From CAWKEY01 sp963848675 (GTDB taxonomy: Bacteria > Pseudomonadota > Gammaproteobacteria > Methylococcales > Methylomonadaceae): a DNA stretch of 64,000 nucleotides. The stretch is from contig CAWKEY010000022.1 in NCBI GenBank assembly GCA_963848675.1, positions 1-64,000 on the forward strand, given 5' to 3'. Positions 1-7,528 of this stretch are shown here, in pieces. Every line of letters begins with the position of its first letter. Position 1 is the first letter of the stretch. The position numbers were made by a program, and so were the translations under genes. The notes under the pieces were generated by a model. It was not told where the DNA came from. It saw only the letters and a list, made by a program, of their open reading frames with translations, and did not search any database.

Positions 1-13
1 GGGCTAAACGATT

Positions 14-280
14 ATGTTCGGATTCAGCGATACTTGGCAGTTAATTATTAATACAGCTACAACCATTGTGACCTTTCTTATGGTATTTCTGATTCAGCAC
101 ACCCAGAATAGAGATACCGAAGCTTTGCAGGTTAAAATGGACGAGCTTATTCGCGTCATAGAAGGCGCTAACAATGCGCTGCTTGATCTGGAAGAGCTGG
201 AGGAACAAGATCTCTCCGATCTACGCAAGCAATATGTGGATTTAGCACGTCTAGCGCGGGAAAAATCAGCGACGAAATGA
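14..280 (+). pseudogene. Low-affinity iron permease family, C-terminal part only
   Basis: The 88 residues match the C-terminal half of the small membrane family known as low-affinity iron permease (Pfam Iron_permease). One hydrophobic segment is visible (TIVTFLMVFLIQ, about residues 16-30), followed by a conserved NRD and an acidic helical tail (DELIRVIEGANNALLDLEEL). Family members normally carry another membrane segment before the FGFSDTWQ motif. Here an in-frame TAA at 5-7 lies just upstream of the ATG, so the N-terminal part is missing or in another frame. Only 13 bases precede it in the window, so truncation, frameshift and nonsense mutation cannot be told apart. The transport role is inferred from the family name only. 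Confidence 0.5.
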
Positions 281-778
281 CTCGACCTTCAAACAAATTG
301 CCTTGGATGTTCTAATTTAGCGGGGTAACCAAGCAGGTTGGTTTAGGCGTCAGCCCTAACCCAACATGTCTGCTTCGACTGATAAATTATGCCAGCTCAG
401 AATAGCTCAACGGAATTAACCCATTTAACAGGAGAAACTCCATGCCTTTCCTACAATGCAAAGGCAACAACGACTCTTAGCCGCTGCAACAAAGGCAGGA
501 AATCATCAGCAAAATCGCCGATGCGATTCGCAGCATGAGCCAGGATTCCAAGTAATTGCGAGGGCTGATGCGGCAGGATTGATTGGCCTGTCGAATCGGG
601 TATTTTGCGGACTTACATATCGAGTCCACTTCTCAACCGTATCGACATAACATTGCTGCGCTTTAGCTTATGTAACCTTAGTCCAACATGAACAGCGCGG
701 CGACGATGTACGCGGATTCGCTGAATACCGGAATCACGATGCTGAGTTATGGGTTCATTATCTTGAGTGTCGCCCGTG
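281..778. other. Intergenic region with one broken small reading frame
   Basis: No gene of normal length is supported here. The only gene-like signal is a frame from an ATG at 442, with GGAGA at 431-435 as a good ribosome site. It runs 12 codons to a TAG at 478-480 and stays open in the same frame to a TAA at 553-555; the second part reads PLQQRQEIISKIADAIRSMS and looks protein-like. It may be a small gene inactivated by an amber codon. Confidence 0.35.
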
Positions 779-2935
779 TCAAGTATTACGCCGCCAGGCA
801 TGGTAACGCCTGACCCATTCCAGTAAGGCTTTGGGCGCATGATTGCGCTTCCAGACGCCGGCCACATATTTGTTTGCTTCGGCCATCGTCGGATAAATGT
901 GGATGGTACCCAAAATTTTATTCAGACCAATGCCGTACTTCATCGCCAGAACGAATTCAGCCAGCAAGTCGCCGGCATGTTCGCCGACGATGGTAACGCC
1001 CAAAATCTTGTCCTTGCCGGGCGGGGTCAACACTTTGACGAAACCATGCGCTTCGCCGTCGGCAATCGCCCGGTCCAGGTCGTCGATGCCGTAAGTCGAC
1101 ACTTCGTAAGCCACGCCTTCGATCTGGGCATCCTGCTCGTTCAAGCCAACTCTTGCCACCTCCGGATCGGTAAAGGTCGACCAGGGTATCACCGAATAAT
1201 CGGTGCGAAACTTTTTGAACTGGCCGAACAAGGCATTCACGGCCGCATACCAGGCCTGATGCGCGGCAGTATGGGTAAACTGATACGGCCCGGCCACGTC
1301 GCCGACGGCGAAAATGTTGGGATAATTGGTTTGCTGATAGGCGTTGGTATCGATGGTTTTGCGCGGCGACAGGGTAATACCCAGCTCGTCGACGCCATAG
1401 CCTTGCACATTCGCGGCTCGGCCTATCGCGACCAATACCTTATCGAACGGAATTTTGACCGTTTGGCCTTGATGTTCAGCTAACAGGATGTGTTCGCCGT
1501 TTTCGCTGACGAATTCCTTGGCGATGTGATTGACCCGCACGTCGACGCCTTCCTGGGCAAAACGCGCCATGATCAAAGCCGACACATCCGGGTCTTCCCG
1601 CATCATGATGCGCGGCGCCATTTCCACCTGCGTCACCCGGCTACCCAGGCGGGCAAAGGTCTGGGTCAGTTCGGCGCCAATGGGCCCGCCGCCCAGCACC
1701 AGCAAGCGCTTGGGCAATTCGCGCAGATTCCAGACAGTATCCGAGGTTAGATAATCGACTTTATCCAGCCCCGGAATCGGCGGCACAAAAGGCCGGGCGC
1801 CGGCGGCGATGACAATCGAGCGGCTGGTGATGGTTTTGCTGCCCTCGGCGCTGGTCACTTCAACGGCCCAGGGCGAAACGATTTTAGCCGTACCCTCGAT
1901 CACTTCGACACCCAGCTCACCATAACGCTCGACGGAATCATGCGGTGCTACGGTTTTGATGACCTGTTGCACCCGCTCCATCACATCCGCGAAAGCGAAA
2001 TCGGCCTCGGCTTTGTTGATCCCGAACTCCTGGGCGCGTTTGATATGCGACAGCAGCTTGGCCGAGCGAATCAGCGCCTTGGAAGGTACGCAGCCGGTAT
2101 TCAGGCAGTCGCCGCCCATTTTGTGCTTTTCGATCAGGGTGACTTTGGCGTTGACGGCCGCGGCGATGTAAGACGTCACCAGACCACCCGAGCCGGCACC
2201 GATCACGACCAGGTTGTTGTCATAATGATCAGGCTTTTGCCATTTTTTATAGATCTTCATGGCGTGAACGCCCTCGACAATTTTTTTAGCCAGTAATGGA
2301 AACAGCCCCAGCAAGGCGAACGAGCCCAGCAGAGCGGGAGACAGAATACCGGCTAACGTATCGATTTTCGCCAACTGCGTGCCGGCATTGACATACACCA
2401 ACGTACCGGCCAGCATGCCAGCCTGACTGACCCAGTAAAAGGTCTTGACCTTGATCGGCGTCAAACCCATCGCCAGATTGATCATGAAAAACGGAAACAC
2501 AGGCACCAGGCGCAGTGTGAACAAATAAAAAGCGCCGTCACGGTTCACGCCTTCCTCAATCGCCTGCAAGCGGGTGCTGAACTTGGCTTTGACCCAGTCG
2601 CGCAACAAAAACCGTGCCGCCAGAAACGCCAGCGTAGCGCCAATGCTGGAAGCGAACGACACGATCAACGTGCCCCACAACACGCCGAACACTGCGCCGC
2701 CCGCTAGCGTCAATATGGCCGCTCCCGGCAACGGCAACGACAGCGTGGTGACTGCGATATATAACCCGGCGTACAGTGCCGCCGTCAATAAGGGGTGAGC
2801 TTGCCGATACTGATCAATGCCCGCCTGCTGAGCTTTCAGGCTGTCCAGGGTCAGATAATGCTGCAGATCAAAGGCAAAAAATGCCGTGATGAATGCGGCG
2901 ATGACCAGTAATAAAATGATTTTCGAGGTATTCAT
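779..2935 (-). CDS. TVP38/TMEM64 membrane domain fused to FAD-dependent disulfide oxidoreductase
   Basis: A two-part protein of 718 aa. Residues 1 to about 230 are a TVP38/TMEM64 (VTT, DedA-like) integral membrane domain with several hydrophobic segments and the characteristic LRLVPVFPFFMINLAMG stretch. From about residue 240 it is a class I pyridine-nucleotide-disulfide oxidoreductase of the mercuric reductase/dihydrolipoamide dehydrogenase type. It shows an FAD-binding GAGSGG, the redox pair in GGDCLNTGCVPSK, an NAD(P)H-binding GGGPIGAE, AVGDVAG and a C-terminal dimerisation domain. There is no N-terminal metal-binding HMA domain and no C-terminal Cys pair as in MerA, so mercury reduction is not implied. 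GGGAGG lies 6 bases before the ATG. The substrate is unknown; such fusions occur in several proteobacteria. Confidence 0.85.
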   Translation of the reverse strand: MNTSKIILLLVIAAFITAFFAFDLQHYLTLDSLKAQQAGIDQYRQAHPLLTAALYAGLYIAVTTLSLPLPGAAILTLAGGAVFGVLWGTLIVSFASSIGATLAFLAARFLLRDWVKAKFSTRLQAIEEGVNRDGAFYLFTLRLVPVFPFFMINLAMGLTPIKVKTFYWVSQAGMLAGTLVYVNAGTQLAKIDTLAGILSPALLGSFALLGLFPLLAKKIVEGVHAMKIYKKWQKPDHYDNNLVVIGAGSGGLVTSYIAAAVNAKVTLIEKHKMGGDCLNTGCVPSKALIRSAKLLSHIKRAQEFGINKAEADFAFADVMERVQQVIKTVAPHDSVERYGELGVEVIEGTAKIVSPWAVEVTSAEGSKTITSRSIVIAAGARPFVPPIPGLDKVDYLTSDTVWNLRELPKRLLVLGGGPIGAELTQTFARLGSRVTQVEMAPRIMMREDPDVSALIMARFAQEGVDVRVNHIAKEFVSENGEHILLAEHQGQTVKIPFDKVLVAIGRAANVQGYGVDELGITLSPRKTIDTNAYQQTNYPNIFAVGDVAGPYQFTHTAAHQAWYAAVNALFGQFKKFRTDYSVIPWSTFTDPEVARVGLNEQDAQIEGVAYEVSTYGIDDLDRAIADGEAHGFVKVLTPPGKDKILGVTIVGEHAGDLLAEFVLAMKYGIGLNKILGTIHIYPTMAEANKYVAGVWKRNHAPKALLEWVRRYHAWRRNT

Positions 2936-3008
2936 AACGGCCTCCCGCCGCAGGGTAATAGCTAACGATTGATAAATTGCACTGCTTCAGCATGTTTGAA
3001 GTTATTCG

Positions 3009-3085
3009 ATAGGGGGCGGAGAAGACTCTCGTCCCCCCCACCCTCCGAACCGTGCAGACGGCTCTCCCGCACACAGCTCTCCAGC
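3009..3085 (-). mobile_element. Group II intron 3' end (domains V-VI), remnant
   Basis: Read on the minus strand, 3079-3047 forms a 33-nt hairpin, GAGCTGTGTGCGGG...GTCTGCACGGTTC. This matches the form of group II intron domain V (usual type GAGCCGTGTGCGG...CGCACGGTTC). A second G/C-rich hairpin follows and ends ...CCGCCCCCTAT, as domain VI and the intron 3' end do. The upstream GGCTGGA at about 3080-3086 is also typical. No intron-encoded reverse transcriptase and no 5' intron end are present in the following 280 bp, so this is a truncated, non-autonomous remnant. Confidence 0.7.
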
Positions 3086-3165
3086 CGTGGGTTTCCTCAT
3101 CGGGAGTATCTCTTGTTTTGCCAACCTGGATATAATGCCAATTCCAAGTAGGTTCTCCCTTTTAG

Positions 3166-3202
3166 CCTTCTCCAGAGGGAGAAGATGGGGATGAAGGGAT
3201 TC
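3166..3202. repeat. Short intergenic hairpin repeat, copy 1
   Basis: CTTCTCCAGAGGGAGAAG forms a hairpin and is followed by ATGGGGATGAAGGGATTC. A diverged copy with the same layout (CCCTCTCCAGCAGGAGAGA then ATAGGGTGAAGGGAATC) lies at 7434-7469. These are non-coding intergenic repeats of unknown role. Confidence 0.45.
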
Positions 3203-3364
3203 AATAATAACTTATTGGGATTGATATAAGGCGAACTGCCAGGCATTGGGCAAAGAAGACATTGGGCCAGTATTGTTGATCGACTTGGCAACGCCCGAGC
3301 AAGGGCGGCCAGTCCCTATGCAAAGCAAAAACACTTTTTTTAAATCTCCCGAGAAAAATAAACG

Positions 3365-4075
3365 ATGACAATGACCCCCAGACCAAACCGTATACGTCTT
3401 TTCATGATGGTGACGGCAATCCTGGTCAGCACCGGCGCTAAAGCCGTTTCTGACTTTCAAGTGTGGATACCGATCAACATCAACGCAAAACTATCGGAAC
3501 AATGGCGCGGTTTTTTAGAGTTCCAGCCGCGGATCGGCCATGACGCATCGAACCTTACTTCCATGATCGTCAGGCCGGCTATTGGCTGGGCGGTTAATAA
3601 ACAAGCCACGCTCTGGGTGGGCTATTTGATGAGCGCCGATTCCCTCACGCCCGATTCGGACACCTACCGGATTGAAAACCGCGCCTTTCAGGGCTTCTCC
3701 TGGAAAGATACCGCCAATGACAAGCAGTTTATCTGGGAAGTGCGCAATCGGCTGGAAGAGCGGTTTTTGCCCCGGAATGCCGACCCCAGCATCCGCTGGC
3801 GGACCCGTCTTCGCGTAGAACAATTGCTGCCCGGCTACTCACCCTGGTCGATCATCGCTTCTGATGAAATATTCATCAATCTTAACGACAATGCCAACAA
3901 CCCCCAATTACAAGCCGGGGCACAACAAAACCGCTTGTATCTGGGCGTGGGCTACCGGTTTGCGCCTGAGGTACAAGTGGAATCAGGATATTTATACCAG
4001 CATGTGTGGAGAAATCAGCCGGCGGCTGATCAAAATAACAATGTCTGGATGACCAATCTTAATCTTAATTTCTAG
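3365..4075 (+). CDS. DUF2490 family outer-membrane protein
   Basis: A 236-aa protein with an N-terminal signal peptide (hydrophobic LFMMVTAILVSTGAKA, cleavage expected near residue 28). The mature part is rich in alternating aromatic/polar strands: FQVWIPININAKLSEQW, the EFQPRIG motif, RPAIGWAVN, WRTRLRVEQ and a C-terminal NLNLNF ending in an aromatic residue, as beta-barrel proteins do. This pattern fits DUF2490, predicted small outer-membrane barrels of unknown function. It stands alone on the plus strand with no strong ribosome site before either candidate ATG (3365 or 3371). No function can be assigned beyond location. Confidence 0.7.
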   Translation: MTMTPRPNRIRLFMMVTAILVSTGAKAVSDFQVWIPININAKLSEQWRGFLEFQPRIGHDASNLTSMIVRPAIGWAVNKQATLWVGYLMSADSLTPDSDTYRIENRAFQGFSWKDTANDKQFIWEVRNRLEERFLPRNADPSIRWRTRLRVEQLLPGYSPWSIIASDEIFINLNDNANNPQLQAGAQQNRLYLGVGYRFAPEVQVESGYLYQHVWRNQPAADQNNNVWMTNLNLNF

Positions 4076-4153
4076 GTGAAAAGCAGCGTGCGAACAAGAC
4101 GCTTGACCTAACGATCATGAAAGTCAGGTGTCCTTCCGGAAAATGCAAGCAAC

Positions 4154-4206
4154 CGGCGGGAGCGGCGCCTAGGTCTTGATTTGCAACCGAAGGCGCGCTC
4201 CCACCG
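4154..4206. repeat. Imperfect inverted repeat (REP-like hairpin)
   Basis: The arm at 4154-4170 (CGGCGGGAGCGGCGCCT) pairs with 4191-4206 (AGGCGCGCTCCCACCG) with one mismatch and one bulge around a 20-nt loop. It sits between the DUF2490 gene and the debranching gene. No T-run follows, so it is more like an intergenic palindrome than an intrinsic terminator. Confidence 0.4.
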
Positions 4207-4233
4207 TATCTTTCCCGTTAAAAGAGAAATCTC

Positions 4234-6243
4234 ATGTTACAGCTTGAATTAGGTCCGACCGGCTACGCAAGCTTTCAGCAAGCAGTCGAACACGAGTGGC
4301 TCATCACCAACGGCATCGGCGGCTTTGCCTGTGGCACGGTAGCCGAAGCCAATAGCCGCCGCTATCACGGCCTGCTGATGGCCGCGCTGACGCCGCCGAC
4401 CGGACGTACCTTGCTGGTATCCAAGCTTGATATGTCCGTGCGCTATCTGAACCAGGACTATTTTTTGTTCAGTAATGAGTTTGCCGACGGCACCCTGGCC
4501 CCTGAAGGTTTCGTGCATTTGCACTCCTTTCATCTTGACCGGGGCCTGCCGGTCTGGCGTTATGCCATAGCCGATGCATTGCTGGAAAAACGCATCGCCA
4601 TGCTGCCCGGCAGCAACACCACGCTGGTCAATATCAACATTCTACGGGCATCGGCAGCCGTGTGGTTGACACTGACGCCGCTGTGCACATACCGGGATTA
4701 TCATAGCCATGGCCAAGGCGGCTGGACGCCGGAAATATGTGAGCTGTCCGATGGTGTTGAGATCAACGCCTTTCCCGGCGCATGCCGCTATCGAATCAGC
4801 TGTAAGCAGGCAGAGTTTGTCGCTGCTCCCGACTGGTACTGGCGATTTAACCATCGGGCGGAATCGGCGCGCGGTCTCGATGACACGGAAGACCTGTTTC
4901 GCCCCGGCTATTTTAACTTGACCTTGACGGAAGGCGAACAGGCGAGCGTGACGCTCAGCGACGAACCGTCAATTGCGGCCGATTTCGCGTCTGTGTTGCA
5001 ACACATCCATAACGAACAGCAGGGCTTACTGAAACGACTGCCCGCCGCTGCACCCGGCTGGATCCGGCAACTGACGCTGGCTGCCGGACAGTTTATCGTC
5101 GACCGCCAGCCAACCGGTAAAACGATTATTGCCGGTTATCCCTGGTTTACCGACTGGGGCAGGGATACCATGATTGCTCTGCCCGGCTTGACGCTGGCGC
5201 TGGGACGCTTCGAAATTGCCGCCGAAATCCTGCGCACTTTTGCCGGTCATGTCAGCGAAGGCATGATTCCCAACCGCTTTCCGGATCAGGATAATCTTCC
5301 GGAATACAATACTGCCGACGCCTCGCTGTGGTTTATTCACGCAGTCGATCAATATGATCGCTACAGCGGTGATACGTCACTGGCCGCCGAACTGTATCCG
5401 TTGCTGATCGATATACTCGCCTGGCATCGAAAAGGCAGCCGTTTCGGCATCCGGGTTGATCCGGACGACGGCCTGCTGATGGCGGGCGAAGCCGGTACGC
5501 AACTGACCTGGATGGACGCCAAAGTGGGTGATTGGGTGGTGACGCCGCGCATCGGCAAATGCGTGGAGATCAACGCGCTCTGGTATAACGCCCTGATGAT
5601 CATGGCCGGGCTGGCCGGACAATTCGGCACCCAGCAACAAGCCGATGACTGCCGGCAAAGCGCTGTACAGGTTAAAAACAGCTTTCGGCATTTTTGGAAC
5701 GAGGCTAAGCAGAGCCTTTACGATGTCATCGACGGGGCCGAGGGCGGCCTGCATGACGACGACCAACGCTACGACAGCCGCCTGCGCCCCAATCAGCTGT
5801 TGGCGGTGTCATTGCCGCACAGCCCGCTGGGCGAACGGCAATGTAAAGCCGTCGTCGATCTTTGTGCACGGGAATTACTGACGCCTTTTGGGTTGCGCAG
5901 CCTGGCGGCCAGCGAGGCGGATTACGCGCCTCGTTATCAGGGCAGCCCCAAACAACGCGACGCCGCCTACCACCAGGGCACGGTCTGGGCCTGGCTGATC
6001 GGGCCATTTGTTGACGCCCATTACCGGGTGTATCGGGACGCAGACAAAGCCCTGTCATTTCTGGAACCTTTTCGCACTCATCTCGATGAAGCCTGTCTGG
6101 GTCAGATCAGCGAAATTTTCGATGCCGAGCCGCCGTTTACCGCGCGCGGCTGTTTCGCCCAGGCCTGGAGCATCGCCGAAATCCTGCGGGTCTGGTGTCG
6201 TCTGCAAACCAGCGACACTAACCCGCAGCGGCACGCCGGCTAA
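4234..6243 (+). CDS. Glycogen debranching-type amylo-alpha-1,6-glucosidase
   Basis: A 669-aa protein of the bacterial/archaeal glycogen debranching enzyme group. The N-terminal domain (about 15-220) begins with the typical EWLITNGIGGFACGTVAEAN and RRYHGLLMAAL. The C-terminal (alpha/alpha)6 catalytic domain (about 280-660) has the family hallmark GYPWFTDWGRDTMIALPGL, plus PNRFPD, YNTADASLWF and the late HQGTVWAWLIGPF. It should hydrolyse alpha-1,6 branches of glycogen in the cytoplasm; no glycogen gene lies beside it. It stands alone, with a weak AGAG ribosome site. Its TAA stop (6241-6243) lies inside the right core of an integron attC site, so the last codons may have been altered when the cassette inserted. 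Confidence 0.85.
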   Translation: MLQLELGPTGYASFQQAVEHEWLITNGIGGFACGTVAEANSRRYHGLLMAALTPPTGRTLLVSKLDMSVRYLNQDYFLFSNEFADGTLAPEGFVHLHSFHLDRGLPVWRYAIADALLEKRIAMLPGSNTTLVNINILRASAAVWLTLTPLCTYRDYHSHGQGGWTPEICELSDGVEINAFPGACRYRISCKQAEFVAAPDWYWRFNHRAESARGLDDTEDLFRPGYFNLTLTEGEQASVTLSDEPSIAADFASVLQHIHNEQQGLLKRLPAAAPGWIRQLTLAAGQFIVDRQPTGKTIIAGYPWFTDWGRDTMIALPGLTLALGRFEIAAEILRTFAGHVSEGMIPNRFPDQDNLPEYNTADASLWFIHAVDQYDRYSGDTSLAAELYPLLIDILAWHRKGSRFGIRVDPDDGLLMAGEAGTQLTWMDAKVGDWVVTPRIGKCVEINALWYNALMIMAGLAGQFGTQQQADDCRQSAVQVKNSFRHFWNEAKQSLYDVIDGAEGGLHDDDQRYDSRLRPNQLLAVSLPHSPLGERQCKAVVDLCARELLTPFGLRSLAASEADYAPRYQGSPKQRDAAYHQGTVWAWLIGPFVDAHYRVYRDADKALSFLEPFRTHLDEACLGQISEIFDAEPPFTARGCFAQAWSIAEILRVWCRLQTSDTNPQRHAG

Positions 6244-6327
6244 CGGTTGAGTCGAACCGCGCGCACTAGAAACTCAACGCGAAGCACCGCAAAACTTTCC
6301 CGCGTCGGTTCGGACGATTTGTTAGGC
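6238..6327 (-). other. Integron attC recombination site
   Basis: On the minus strand the 90 bp start with core GCCTAAC (6327-6321) and continue AAATCGTCCGAACCGACGCG. They end CGCGCGGTTCGACTCAACC plus core GTTAGCC (6244-6238). Outer cores and inner boxes are imperfectly complementary, and the layout matches classical attC (59-base element) sites of the type GCCTAACAATTCGTTCAAGCCGAC...GGCTTAACTCAAGCGTTAG. The expected crossover is between G6244 and T6243 (minus-strand G|TT). No integrase gene or attI site is in the window. Confidence 0.82.
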
Positions 6328-6603
6328 GCAACTTACTCTGATGCCCACTTATACAAACCATAAACAACCGCACCGACAGCAACAGGAGCAATTGCTGCTA
6401 CGACAACACCAGCAACCATCCCGCCACCAACGACCCCGCCTACTGCGGCAAGTCCTGATGTAATCCCTGTAGCAGAAAGGCCCGTAACTGTACCAGCTGT
6501 TGCTACAGTAGTTACCACCCCACCAGCACCTACTGTTGCCCCAACGCCTCCAGCTAGAGCTGCTTTTTCATCTTTGTTCATTGAAATTTCTCCTTGCGCC
6601 TAA
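6244..6603 (-). mobile_element. Single integron gene cassette (360 bp)
   Basis: The unit is bounded by G|TTAGGC at 6604/6603 and by the attC crossover at 6244/6243. It holds one ORF with a very short leader: the boundary TTAGGCGC is followed at once by the ribosome site AAGGAG and the ATG. The stop codon lies 5 bases before the attC left core. This compact plan is typical of integron cassettes. There is no convincing second attC on the 6604 side, so this is a solitary cassette or the remnant of an array without an integrase. Confidence 0.75.
6333..6581 (-). CDS. Cassette-borne glycine-rich small membrane protein
   Basis: An 82-aa protein with a short charged N-terminus (MNKDEKAALAGG) and then almost only Gly, Ala, Val and Thr. 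Two long hydrophobic stretches carry GxxxG-type spacing (GAGGVVTTVATAG; VVGGGMVAGVVVAAIAPVAVG), and it ends YGLYKWASE. It is probably inserted in the inner membrane as a glycine-zipper hairpin. The composition recalls glycine-zipper proteins and some pore-forming bacteriocin-like peptides, but there is no leader with a double-glycine cleavage site and no immunity or export gene beside it. The ribosome site AAGGAG lies 8 bases before ATG. It is the only gene of the integron cassette. Function unknown. Confidence 0.75.
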   Translation of the reverse strand: MNKDEKAALAGGVGATVGAGGVVTTVATAGTVTGLSATGITSGLAAVGGVVGGGMVAGVVVAAIAPVAVGAVVYGLYKWASE

Positions 6604-6694
6604 CTAATGATCATGAATGGGCGGCACCACCTCGGAAAAATCAAGGTGAGCGGTGGAGCGATGCCTACGTTGCGACATTGGGAAATCTTTATTG

Positions 6695-7240
6695 CTATTT
6701 GGACATCAAAGGAATTTCAGAACCAACAGCGACATCACCCGCGCCTTGCAAAACACTCTCTACTTGCAGAAAACGTGCACCAATAACCTTCGAGGTCGCT
6801 TTTGCTACTTTGCCGTAGTACTTTTCCAAAAGCTCATTCCGTTTTTTGCGGAATTCAAACGAACGTTTGACGAGCTCGCCAGCCTTCTTGTCATTCATGT
6901 TTTCGAAGTTGGCCGCATAATCCTTGATTATTTCTATGCGCTTGTCATTCAACTTCTTCAAGTCAGCTTCATATTGATTGTACTGGGATAAAAACTTCTT
7001 TTCTTCTTCCCCGTTAAGAGCCATCGCCTGCTTAACGAATTGCCATTTTTCCATGCGCAAACTGGAGCGAAACAGGTCGAGTTCACTTTCTTGCCCGGTA
7101 ATTTCCTGGGTGGGAGCAGCAACGGGTACTACCGGTGCGGGTGCTTCAGGTGCGGGTGTTTCCGCATGTGCCAGGTTATTCAGGGCTGGCAGGCTTACAG
7201 ATGCAATAGCGAGCGCTAAGGCTACATTTTTGTATTTCAT
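6695..7240 (-). CDS. Periplasmic helical protein of unknown function
   Basis: A 181-aa protein with a clear Sec signal peptide (MKYKNVALALAIASVSLPAL...AHA, cleavage near residue 26) and a Pro/Ala/Val-rich linker (about 27-45). The rest is highly charged and helical (FRSSLRMEKWQFVKQAM; EADLKKLNDKRIEIIKDYAANF; FEFRKKRNELLEKYY). The pattern recalls small periplasmic helical proteins of the Spy/CpxP kind, but I see no LTxxQ motif, so this is only an analogy. It is transcribed toward the integron cassette; 90 bp of non-coding sequence separates them. Confidence 0.65.
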   Translation of the reverse strand: MKYKNVALALAIASVSLPALNNLAHAETPAPEAPAPVVPVAAPTQEITGQESELDLFRSSLRMEKWQFVKQAMALNGEEEKKFLSQYNQYEADLKKLNDKRIEIIKDYAANFENMNDKKAGELVKRSFEFRKKRNELLEKYYGKVAKATSKVIGARFLQVESVLQGAGDVAVGSEIPLMSK

Positions 7241-7433
7241 GAATTATTCCTTTCGTGTTTGTGTTAGGAATGGACATTATATAGGCAATAGGCCGGCAAC
7301 GCCCACGACAAATGCAGCCAACATGGTCTCAGTGCGGGAAGAGCGATGCGCCATGAGCCAATGCGCCGGTGTATATTCACCAAAAACTCTTTTATTCTCA
7401 GCACGAACAAATCTGCTAGCGCGAAGCGCACCC

Positions 7434-7469
7434 CCCTCTCCAGCAGGAGAGAATAGGGTGAAGGGAATC
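7434..7469. repeat. Short intergenic hairpin repeat, copy 2
   Basis: CCCTCTCCAGCAGGAGAG hairpin followed by AATAGGGTGAAGGGAATC; a diverged partner of the repeat at 3166-3202. It lies in the 288-bp space between the periplasmic protein gene and arsS, which otherwise shows nothing recognisable. Confidence 0.4.
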
Positions 7470-7528
7470 TAAAACGCTTTAAATCGCGGCGCCTACGGGT
7501 TGCTTTCATGTTTTGGGAGTGCAAGTTT

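Noticed and set aside
688..813. Plus-strand 41-codon frame (MNSAATMYADSLNTGITMLS...) overlapping the 3' end of the oxidoreductase gene
   Set aside because: It has a plausible membrane stretch, but no ribosome site, a TAG two codons upstream, and overlaps a well-supported gene in antisense.
839..1483. 214-codon plus-strand frame inside the fusion oxidoreductase gene
   Set aside because: Antisense shadow of a gene with clear motifs; no ribosome site and no recognisable domains.
6604..6694. Possible second attC site between the cassette and the periplasmic protein gene
   Set aside because: There is a small CACCT...AGGTG hairpin, but no second core (GCCTAAC) on the far side, so an attC is not supported.
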